Source: Excoecaria cochinchinensis (Eukaryota > Streptophyta > Magnoliopsida > Malpighiales > Euphorbiaceae). Taken from it: a stretch of DNA of 64,000 bases. Below are positions 55,096-64,000 of this stretch, piece after piece. Position 1 is the stretch's first letter. Each line of letters opens with the position of its first letter. The notes beneath the pieces are model-generated. The model searched no databases and had not been told where the DNA came from. It worked only from the letters and a program-made list of their open reading frames with translations. The position numbers and the translations under genes were made by a program. The stretch lies in NCBI GenBank assembly GCA_947683425.1, contig CANTUQ010000101.1, positions 26,249,001 to 26,313,000 on the forward strand, in the 5' to 3' direction.

Positions 55096-56316
55096 CTAGA
55101 GAGGGGGTTTGGGTAACCCGAAATGATCAAAAAGTGTATCCATATATTGCTCCAGTCTGCCCAATCGACCATCTAATATGTCAAGTCTAGAGGTCAGCTC
55201 ACGCCACGGCTGAGATGGGCCAGCTTCATCATCGGATTCAGTTGGGTGAGCTCGCTTGTTGCGCACAATCCGAGTATAAAAACCAGGGCCAAAAGGAGCT
55301 GCTCTGTATTGGCCATTAGGCAATTTTTCCATCTCCCCCATCCTGTGCAAACAATCAATGTCCAATGGACCAACTTTACAAGCAATATGCATATCAGTAT
55401 TGTTGAGATCTAAAACTTCCAAACGCATAGCAATAAAAGTGACCAAAGAACCCAAACATAGATGCCCTCTCTTCTTTTTAGCCATTGCTAACAATTGTCT
55501 ACCATAAAAGGCTGCAAAATTAATCCTTACCTCAGACTGCAAACAAAATAAGAGAAATAACTCAGTCTTACTCAGCTTGCTAGAATCTTCATTTGTTCCA
55601 GAGAAATTGTAGGCAATCAACTTATGAACATACCGAAGCTCCATTTTCCTCAGATAAGTGGCTCGAGATATGCTGGAATTGTAAGGTGCTGGGTCTGTGG
55701 AAACCTCACGCCAATATTTAATCGGGTCCCACTCAACTGGTACATCACATGGGCAATCTGTATATTGTGGGCTAGCAACAAAAGACTCATCCATAAAGCC
55801 ACAACGAACATTAAACTCAGTCAAGGAAAAAGAGTAAGTGGTACCCAATAACCGAAATTTAATAACTCCTGGAGTGTCTGTGGTCATAGTAGCAGCATTA
55901 TGAAACTCAAAGGTGGCAAAGAACTCTCTGGTCAGCTCATAAAAAATGGGGTAGTCATTAGATAATATGTCCTCCCATCCAGAACCTTCAACTAAGGTAG
56001 GATAAAAAAGAATGGGCAAGCTATCAATAACGTGATTATCCTGACATTTGCTAGGCACAATCTTTCTATTAATCAACACAGCATACCGATTCTTATGTCC
56101 CTTCCTAGTAAATTTGACATTCCCACCCATTTGTTGTTCAGAAGGAGGAAGAAAAATTTTCCCTTTCCCAAGCCTAGTACGAGGGATAGGTGGCTCTTCC
56201 CTCTGTTTCACTTTCTTTTTTGTTCTCCCAACAGACTTGTTCACCACTTTACCCAACCAAATATTTGTAAAAATAATACCCAGAAAATATAGTGCAAAAT
56301 CGTGTGGTTTGGGCAC
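55096..56316 (-). CDS. Athila env-like / ORF-1 family protein
   Basis: An open frame of about 400 codons matches the style of the Athila ORF-1 family: GSGWEDILSNDYPIFYELTREF, GVIKFRLLGTTYSFSLTEF and a later YVHKLIAYNFSG. A short coiled segment (RLDILDGRLGRLEQYMDTLF) closes it. It follows pol and precedes the polypurine tract, the usual place of the Athila env-like gene. No in-frame ATG lies near the 5' end (the frame opens at a GTG), so the true start is uncertain and may depend on splicing; the first 20 residues may not be translated. No premature stop is visible. Its function is unknown despite the 'env-like' label. Confidence 0.8.
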   Translation of the reverse strand: MPKPHDFALYFLGIIFTNIWLGKVVNKSVGRTKKKVKQREEPPIPRTRLGKGKIFLPPSEQQMGGNVKFTRKGHKNRYAVLINRKIVPSKCQDNHVIDSLPILFYPTLVEGSGWEDILSNDYPIFYELTREFFATFEFHNAATMTTDTPGVIKFRLLGTTYSFSLTEFNVRCGFMDESFVASPQYTDCPCDVPVEWDPIKYWREVSTDPAPYNSSISRATYLRKMELRYVHKLIAYNFSGTNEDSSKLSKTELFLLFCLQSEVRINFAAFYGRQLLAMAKKKRGHLCLGSLVTFIAMRLEVLDLNNTDMHIACKVGPLDIDCLHRMGEMEKLPNGQYRAAPFGPGFYTRIVRNKRAHPTESDDEAGPSQPWRELTSRLDILDGRLGRLEQYMDTLFDHFGLPKPPL

Positions 56317-57308
56317 TTATAAATCACAATGTAAGATTCCACCAGTAAATTCAACCTAGCAATTTCAATTTTTTTGTTCGGAATTCCTAAATTACCCAAC
56401 AATCTCAAAAAATCTCATCAGCTCAAAGTTGCGAAATACCCAAAATTTCCAACAAACCCGAATAGATCCACAATTAAAAACCAAGAAAATTACTCAATTA
56501 AAGAGTCAATCCCAATTCAAACCAAAATCAACCACAATTGAACTCAAATTCCGAAACTTAGGCAACCATAGAATAACAGTAAACAACCACAAATCCACCA
56601 AATCAGAAAGAAGAAAACGAACCAGACCCAGTTATAAGCTCTGGTGGAGATGGCGATCGGTGCAGTGAACGGCGGAGAGGAATGGGCTTTTCGATTTATT
56701 GTGCGGCGGAGCGAAGCGGAGAGGAGATCGGCACCTGCTGTTGTAGGCGGAAGAGAGATGGAGGTGAGGTGGCACGCTGATCGGCACTCTGGTGGACAGC
56801 GGTTGTGCGACGGCGCTCGGTGGACAGCTGATCGTACTCCGGTGGCGACAAGAAGATGAAGTGATGGGAACAGGGGATGGGGATGTCGGTGAAGAGTGGA
56901 GTAAAGAGTAACAAAACAAAGATTAAAAGGGAAAAGTAAAAAAAAATAAATGTTAAAAGAGGAACTAACAAATAAAAAAAAAACAAAAATAGATAAGTAA
57001 AGAGTAAAAGTAAAGAAAGAAAGAGAAAATTAACATAAAAAAATAAAGAGAGTAAAGATAAAAGAAAACGTAAAGATTGATTTATTTTAAATCACATTAA
57101 CCATTAAAACCAACCTTTTACCCAGAATTGAAGAAGAACATACCAGCTTTTTTTAATTTTTATTTTATTATTTATTTATTTATTTATTTTTATTGCTGAA
57201 GGTGAAAATAAAATAAAAAAAATTAGAAATTAAATAAAAATAAAGATGTTGGGTTGCCTCCCAATCAGCGCCCCTATTTTATGTTTGAAGGCCAGACAGA
57301 ATACAACA
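56317..57308 (-). other. Athila spacer between integrase and env-like ORF
   Basis: About 1 kb of untranslated sequence. A GC-richer patch at 56640-56870 is C/T-rich on the minus strand, and an AT-rich stretch lies at 56930-57240. It could hold an internal promoter or splice sites for the downstream ORF; none can be fixed. Confidence 0.45.
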
Positions 57309-58433
57309 TCATTCTTCATATTTTGGAACTCCCAATTGAATGGTTTCAATATTTGTCACTTGAAATCCTTCATAAAAAGGTTTTAAACGATGCCCATTGA
57401 CCTTAAACATTTTGACAATGCTGGAACTTTGAATTTCTACTGCACCATGAGGAAATACATTAGTAATAATAAAAGGTCCAGTCCAACGTGACCTTAATTT
57501 TCTTGGAAAAAGTTTAAGTCTAGAATGAAACAAGAGAACTTTCTGACCAACTTGAAAATTTTTTCTAGAAATATTTTTATCATGAAAAAGTTTAATTTTC
57601 TCTTTGTAAATTCTAGAATTCTCATAAGCATCAAGTCTGAGTTCCTCAAGTTCTTGGAGTTGTAACTTCATTTGTTCACCTGCTTCTTCCATGTTCATGT
57701 TACACTGTTTTATTGGCCAGTACGCTTTATGTTCTAGTTCAACAGGAAGGCGGCAAGACTTACCAAACAAGAAGCGAAATGGAGACATACCAATTGGATT
57801 TTTATATGCAGTTTTGTATGCCCATAAAGCATCTTCTAGACGTATGCTCCAATCTTTCTGAGTGGGATTGACAGTCTTTTCCAGAATAGACTTGATTTCT
57901 CTATTGGACACCTCTGCTTGACCACTTGTCTGTGGATGGTAGGCCGTCGAAATTATGTGAGTCACACCATATTTTCTTAATAGACTTTCAAACGTACGAT
58001 TGCAAAAATGAGTACCTCTATCACTGATGATTGCCCTTGGTACTCCATATCTGCTGAAAATATGACTCTTGACAAAACCTACGACAATCTTAGAATCATT
58101 AGTCCGGGTGGCTTTTGCTTCCACCCATTTAGAAATGTAGTCCACAGCTAGAAGAATGTAACAATTACCAAAAGAAGATGGGAATGGACCCATGAAGTCA
58201 ATTCCCCATATATCAAAAATTTCACAAGCTAAAATAGGAGTAAGAGGCATCTGATCTCTATGTCCTAAATTACCAGTCCGTTGGCAATTGCTACAGGATT
58301 TACAAAATAAATAGGCATCACGGAATAAAGTAGGCCAGAACAACCCACACTCCAGCACCTTTCGTGCTGTCCTTTTTGGACCAAAATGTCCACCACAGGC
58401 ATAAGAATGGCAAAAAGCTGCTGTTAGAGCCAC
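57309..58433 (-). pseudogene. Athila pol, integrase part only (5' truncated)
   Basis: The frame begins inside the integrase zinc finger (CHSYACGGHFGPKRTARKVL; CKSCSNCQRTG). It continues with the catalytic core (DIWGIDFMGPFP; ISDRGTHFCN; the Glu in GQAEVSNRE) and the GPF-type C-terminal module (RSRWTGPFIITNVFPHGAVE). HFGPKRTARKVLECG is characteristic of Athila. About 375 codons are open without a stop, but gag, protease, RT and RNase H are missing: at about 58434 the sequence switches to Tat element D. It would integrate element DNA if expressed in a full polyprotein. Confidence 0.88.
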
Positions 58434-58439
58434 CTCCTA

Positions 58440-58918
58440 GGGTCATTAGTTAGTACTCTGCGAAGCATTTTCTTCCTCTCCAACGTCTGTTCCGATTTGG
58501 GACCCCTGACGAAGGCATTACCAAATTCAGTGAAATATCAAATGAGGATATTAGCTTTATGCACGCTTGGCTTCCCTTATCTAGTGCAGTTATTGATGGA
58601 TCTTCAGGATGCGTTCCCCTATGCGGGCTTCGTGAGGAAACCTTCTACATCACGGCCCGCTGCACTCATCAATTCAGAACGACTCAGGATGTGGTGAGAC
58701 TCCCTTTATCTTTCCGAGGTGGAATCTTTTCTGCGGCTTTTGCCTCCCTCTATCATGAGCTCTGGAGTCAACTTCCATTGAAGACTATCATACATTCGCT
58801 TGGGAACCATTCTGTTACCTCCACTAGCGCGTACAAGAGGTGGATACTTAGCCCAGTGTCTGATAACCGAACACGGCGACTGAGGCATTTGGCTGGCGGG
58901 AGTAGCAGTAGGGCATAG
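58440..58918 (+). pseudogene. Antisense gene of Tat element D, C-terminal part
   Basis: This is the counterpart of exon 2 of the antisense gene in A. In frame: HFLPLQRL, DEGITKFSE, AWLPLSSAVIDGSSG, FRGGIFSAAF, YHELWSQLP and YKRWILSPVSDNR, ending at TAG 58916-58918 at the same point as A (3414). It is on the strand opposite to D's pol. One stop lies near 58449. The 5' part is missing because the Athila junction cuts it at about 58437. Conservation of protein blocks, with differences concentrated between them, supports a real protein. Confidence 0.75.
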
Positions 58919-59303
58919 TTTAGCTTCGCATGCGTTTTGAGCAATATGTTTCTTTTTAAAGTAGAATTGGACAACAGTGTAAATGAATAAGTCAAGTCTT
59001 ATTTTATTTCACAAAATTGTATACATTTCAGTACGATTTCAAAATACATGATCATTTTGGCACTAATTCAATTATGCAAAACTACATTCATTCATGGAAC
59101 CAAATCTTGACAGCATCAAACTCCTGTCTCCAATCAGGCCTCTCGGGTTTTTATGATTGGATATTTTCCCTCAAGCCTCTAAATTTTGCCCAGGATGCCT
59201 TTTTTCGGTTTTCACCCTGACGAGGCGCCCAATTTTAGCAAGGCCGCCTTTTTCGGTTTTCTACCCGCGGGGTTTTCATTCTCTTCTTTTGATTTTGTAG
59301 CCT
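58919..59303. other. Spacer between antisense gene and pol of element D
   Basis: This is the inverted homologue of 3025-3413. It contains repeated TTTTTCGGTTTTC phrases matching the complement of element A. It is non-coding. Confidence 0.6.
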
Positions 59304-62300
59304 TTAGCCATGGAACCTTTTGAGTCTATCAACCTTGATTGGTTCTTTGAATTCGTTGCCATCGCTATCCGACAGAATCGCAACTCCTTTTAACAGCAAC
59401 TTCTTGAGGATGAACGGTCCTTCCCAAGTTGGTCTGAACTTTTCTCTAATATCCGGTGCACTTGGTCTCATCTGTTTAAATACCAAATCCCCCTCCTTTA
59501 ACGAATGTTTCTTGACTTTCTTTCCAAAAGCCCTTGCGAGCCTCTTTTGGTAGATCTGGTTGTGATAGTAGGCTTTTAACCTGTTCTCATCTAGCATGTT
59601 CAAGTGTTGTAACCGCTGCTGCGCCCATTCGGCCTCCGAAATCTGAGCCTCCATGACTACTCTTAATGACTTGAGTTCTACCTCGACTGGCAGCACTGCT
59701 TCTGTCCCATATACCAGAGAATACGGCGTAGCACCCGTAGATATTCTAACCGTTGTCCTGTAACCCCACAACGTGAAAGGTAGCTTTCCTGCCCAATCTT
59801 TGTAGGTCTGGACCATTTTGGCTAGAATCTTCTTGACGTTCTTGTTGGCGGCTTCAACTGCCCCGTTGGCTTGTGGTCGGTATGGAGAAGACTTGCGGTG
59901 CTTAATCCCATACTTTTCGAGTAGCTTCCTTGTTTCTCCCATAAATTGGACTCCGTTATCAGACACGACATGATGCGAAAGGCCGTATTTGCAAATCAAA
60001 TTCTTCTCAATAAACTGGGCCATATGCCGTGCATCAATCTTCTTAAAGGACTCTGCCTCTACCCACTTAGTGAAGTAGTCGATGGGGACTATGATATATC
60101 TATGTCCGTTAGATGCTGTAGGATGAATCTCCCCAATAATATCTATTCCCCAGGCCGCAAACAGTCAAGGCGATGTTAAGCTATGAAGTTCTGACACAGG
60201 CAGGTGCCTCAAATCCGCATACTGTTGGCACAGCTGGCACCGCTTTACATATTTCGAGCAATCATTATCCATGGTAAGCCAGAAAAATCCTTGTCCCATA
60301 ATCTTTTTGGCCAATGTCAGCCCGTTCATATGGGCTCCGCATACCTCGGCGTGTGTTTCTTCCATCACCCTCTTGGCATCTTTCTCATCCAAACACCTTA
60401 GCGGAATACCATCTGCCTGTCATTTGTACAACACCCCATCTATGCAGATGAACTGAGTAGACAGCTTGCGAATTATTCTCTGATCCTTTTCGGTAGCCTC
60501 CTCTGGAAATGTCGCATTCTCTAGATAGTTCATAATACCATAATACCACGGCCTCCCATCTGCTACTTCTATCTCCATGACTGATTTAGATTCGAAGCTA
60601 GGTCTCTCAGAGCTAGAAATCAAAACTGGCCTCATAACCACTCCTTCGGGGTTATCCCACATTGATACTAAAGTGGCGAGCGCATCGGCTAACTGATTCT
60701 CGTCCCTTGGAACAAAATGGAACGTACACACTTTAAACTGATTGCTCAGGTCTCTCAAGTGTTTGATGTATGGCATTAGCCTTTCTTCTTTAACGGTCCA
60801 TTCACCTCGAATTTGATTGACCACCAGGGAGGAATCCCCAAACACTTCCATGTTCTTTGCCCCCAAGGCTATTAACGCCTCCAATCCAAAGGTGCACGCT
60901 TCATACTCAGCTTCGTTATTGGTGGCCTTGAACCTCAATTTCTTCGCCAAAGGGAGCTTCTCATCATCTGGGGTTGTCAGAATAATTCCTACTCCTGCCC
61001 CTTTGCTATTCACAGCTCCGTCAAAGTGCAATTGCCAACCTTGGACTTCGATAGCTATCACATCCTCATCTGGAAAGTTAAACTCATACGAGTCTCCCTG
61101 AATTGGGTGTTCCGCCAGGAATTCAGCTACTGCATGCCCCTTGATAGTCTTCTGAGTAATATACTCTACATCAAACTCTTGTAGCAATAATAGCCACCTA
61201 CCCATTTTCCCAAGTAAAGATGGAGCTTCCTGTAAGTACCTTAAGGGATTCTGCTTCGCCACTGCTTGTACCCTGTAGGCATGAAAGTAATACCGCAATT
61301 TCTTAGAAGCCCAGATTACCGCAAGGCAAATCTTTTCTACTTCTGTATACTTGACCTTATAAGCCAGGAACTTCTTGCTAAGGTAGTAAACAGCAAATTC
61401 CACTCCAAATTCGTCCTCTTGGGCCATAATGGCGCCTACAGAACTGTCCTCTATGGCCAGGTATAGAATCAGTGGTTTGACTGGCTGTGGCGGTCTCAAT
61501 ACCGGTGGATTCAGCAAGTACCCTCTGACAGTATCGAAAGCCTTCTGACAACTCTCATTCCATACTACTGGTTGGTCTTTTCTGAGTAGTTTGAAGATCG
61601 GTTCGCAAATCGAAGTAAGCTTAGCAATAAACCTATTGACATATTGCAACCCACCCAAAAAGCTTCTCACATCCTTTTCCTTCTACGGTATTGGCATCTC
61701 TCTGATGGATCTAACCTTATCTGGGTCAATCTCAATACCCCTCTGACTAACTATGTGTCCTAGGAGCTTCCCTGAGGTAACCCCAAAGATACACTTCTTA
61801 GGATTTAACTGCAGATTGTACTTGTTTATCCTCTGGAAGAATTTCTCTAGGGCTTCGAAATGACCTTCTCTAGTGGCTGACTTGATCATCATGTCGTCCA
61901 CGTATACCTCCACTTCTTTATGGATCAAGTCATTGAAGATTTTTGTTGCCATCCTTTGATAAGTGGCTCCTGCATTTTTCAGGCCAAAAGGCATCACTCG
62001 ATAAGCATAGGTCCCCCATTCTATGATGAAAGCCGTCTTAATTCGGTCAATTATCTCATTGAGAATTTGATTATAGCCCGCATAACCATCTCCAAAACTA
62101 TACATCTCGCAAGCAGCGGCGCTGTCTATCAGCACATATATGTGGGGCAATAAAAAGTCATCTTTTGGACATGCCTTATTCAAGTCCCGATAATCCGCGC
62201 ATACCCTCACCTTGCCATTCTTTTTGGCTACGGGTACAACATTGGCCAACCAAGTTGGATATTGCACCTCAACTAAAAACTTGGCTTTGATTTGTTGGCG

Positions 62301-64000
62301 AATCTCCTCTTTCACTTTCTCTGTCCATTCTGGCCTAAGCCTTCTCAGTTTCTGTTTAATGGGTTTATTGTCTGGATAGGTGGGAATAGCGTGCTCTGCG
62401 ACTTCCCGATCGATTCCCGGCATATCTTCTTAGGTCCAGGCAAAGACTTTTTCATATTTTTTTAAGATTCTCTCAAATTTTTCTCGCTCTTCAGCAGTTA
62501 TATTTGATGCTATCAAAATTTCTTTTGGATTCTCTACGGTTCCAAGATTAAATGGAGTAGCATCAGTTGAATCAATATCAAATATGGATGGATGATGATC
62601 ATGATCATGCATAGTGAAATCATCGGAAACATCACACAAGTAAGCAAAATCATTCAATTTATTAATAAGATTGAAATTGTCATTAACATCATTGAAAAGT
62701 TCTGGAGCAAAAAGAAAATCTAAGCTATTTTCCTCCTCCTCCTCTGCTGGCATATCTGCCGCGGTCGACGGTCCTGCATCACTTCGGCTCTTTGGAGGCT
62801 CCTCAATCACCTCCTGTATGGCTTCCTCTATCTTTGCTTTCCCCTTCAGCTGGGTGGCTACCATCTTCTCAGTGATCACTTCTTCAGGCATCTCACGGTC
62901 CCAAATTGTCTTACTAGTTATGATTTCTTCATCCTAAAAGCCCTCTGCTGGCTTGATCGATCCAATGTCCCAGTCATAGACATCATTGAAGACCTCGAAC
63001 CCTGGCACAATTCTTCAATCCAGCCACTGTGGTTCATCTTCCCCTGTATAGGCACATGTTACGGTTGCTGGCATAAAAGTCTTCCGGATATGAGGGATTT
63101 CCATTTTTGACTTCTCACCCCTCTCTACAACACCTGTGTATCCTAGACCCCTTCTGTCCTTTTGGCCCTTGGTGGTAACAGCTGTTGGCATCCCCTGAGA
63201 ATTCTTGCCCAGTCCTATGCCAAGGAGGAATGACATCCTCTTCATTATATTCAGTACATGGGGGCTTTCTTCCTTCTGCTCTTCCTCGCCTATCGTGGCA
63301 ACATGAAACCCACTGAACGGCTGCCTAGCGATCTCCAGTACTGAAACCTGATTCTCCCGTGCAGCCCTTATAGTCACAATCTGGCCTTCATGAGGTATCT
63401 TTACCATCTGGTGAAGCGTAGAGGGGACTCCTCCCAACTTATGAAACCATGGTCTGCCAAGAAGAGCTGAGAAATTGGCGGGTATAGGCAGTACCACGAA
63501 CTCCACTTCTGACTCTACTAGTCCCTTCTTCACTATTGCCGTGAATGTCCCCGAAGCATGTCTACGTGAGTTATCATAAGCTATGATGGTGAGATCAGAT
63601 TTGGCTAACATATCCTCTGTCACCCTAAAAGCTGCCATTGCCACCTGTGGGCACACATTTATCGAAGAGCCATCATCTACCGTTACACAGGCAGTGTGCT
63701 TTTGGTTAATCTGTGCCCTTATGTACAGAGGGCGATTATGGTTGCGGCCTTCTGCCGGCAAATCAGCACAGGTGAAAACAACATTTTCTCCTGACCCTCC
63801 TTTCACTACATCCAGAAGTTCCGTAGGCGAGATAGTTGTTGCCACAGTTGCCTCACACAAATCCTCTACCACCTTCTATCTATGCGATGGCGACTGTCTT
63901 AAAAGATCCCATATTGAAATAAGAGCCGGCGTCTTTTTCAGTTGTTTAACAATCGGATCTTCTTCCGTCTCTTTTCCCTTTTTGCCCTCAACCGGCTCCT
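59304..64000 (-). pseudogene. Tat-type Ty3/gypsy pol (element D), protease to integrase
   Basis: A single minus-strand frame contains, in order: aspartic protease region with VTVDDGSSINVC and LLGRPWFHKLG, and a G-patch (LGIGLGKNSQGMP...RRGLGYTG), about 63872-63015; RT (62423-61683; YVDDMM, FGLKNAGATYQR); Ty3 RNase H (about 61469-61146); second RNase H (about 61034-60663; HFDGA, FGDSS, ADALATL); integrase (60392-59304; HHCC finger, SDNGVQF, GPF module, ending RLKRFHG). In-frame stops at about 60165, 60420, 61683, 62430, 62935, 63015 and 63876 inactivate it. It is the inverted, closely related copy of element A and extends beyond the window toward gag. Confidence 0.93.

Overview
The window looks like nuclear DNA from a flowering plant, probably a eudicot. 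The evidence is stacked LTR retrotransposons (Ty3/gypsy Tat and Athila types, Ty1/copia Sirevirus and a second copia), a CACTA element, a hAT element, GT-AG introns and two plant gene families (DC1 and a CYSTM-like protein). Most coding sequence here belongs to mobile elements. I see only one apparently intact host gene (50702-51271) and one host gene fragment cut by an insertion (30953-31302). I found no rRNA, tRNA, CRISPR array or bacterial feature.

Layout. 1-11847 is the 3' part of a Tat-type gypsy element ('A', + strand): pol with reverse transcriptase, two RNase H domains and integrase (1-3024); a spliced antisense gene (3414-4714, -); a divergent internal promoter (about 4793-5025); a sense gene with a 5'UTR intron (5913-7906); a 137-bp tandem array (8307-9572); a polypurine tract; and the 3' LTR (9773-11847). 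A sits inside a Sirevirus (+), whose pol resumes at 11848. The Sirevirus env-like gene (12795-13653 and 28614-29353) is split by a complete copia element on the - strand (13654-28608, 5-bp target duplication GAAGG). The copia leader is in turn split by a CACTA element (20926-26848, 3-bp duplication GCC). The Sirevirus ends with three polypurine tracts and its 3' LTR (29814-30952), which abuts a broken DC1-domain gene. After about 2.3 kb of AT-rich spacer comes a second Tat-like element ('B', -): LTR 33660-36552, a 79-bp tandem array, and an intron-containing coiled-coil gene. A hAT element (37929-40310, 8-bp duplication GTTGGTGT) lies in the last codons of that gene. A truncated related LTR ('C', about 43020-44223) follows.

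44700-50600 is mostly AT-rich DNA with decayed DNA-transposon ends, followed by the small three-exon host gene. 52300-58433 is a truncated Athila-type element (-): LTR, env-like ORF and C-terminal pol with integrase. It is fused at about 58434-58440 to an inverted second copy of the A family ('D', -, to the window end). D carries the same pol (protease and G-patch, RT, two RNase H, integrase) and the same antisense gene.

How the parts relate. In A and D the sense pol is followed by an opposite-strand gene conserved at amino-acid level, so it was probably a real protein-coding gene of this family. In A it shares a roughly 200-bp divergent promoter with the downstream sense gene, and the CCGTCGGT motifs there recur in the LTR. 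All gypsy and copia pol genes here are inactivated by in-frame stops, many of them explicable as C-to-T changes. The insertion order read from target duplications is: DC1 gene, then Sirevirus, then copia (and independently Tat A), then CACTA.
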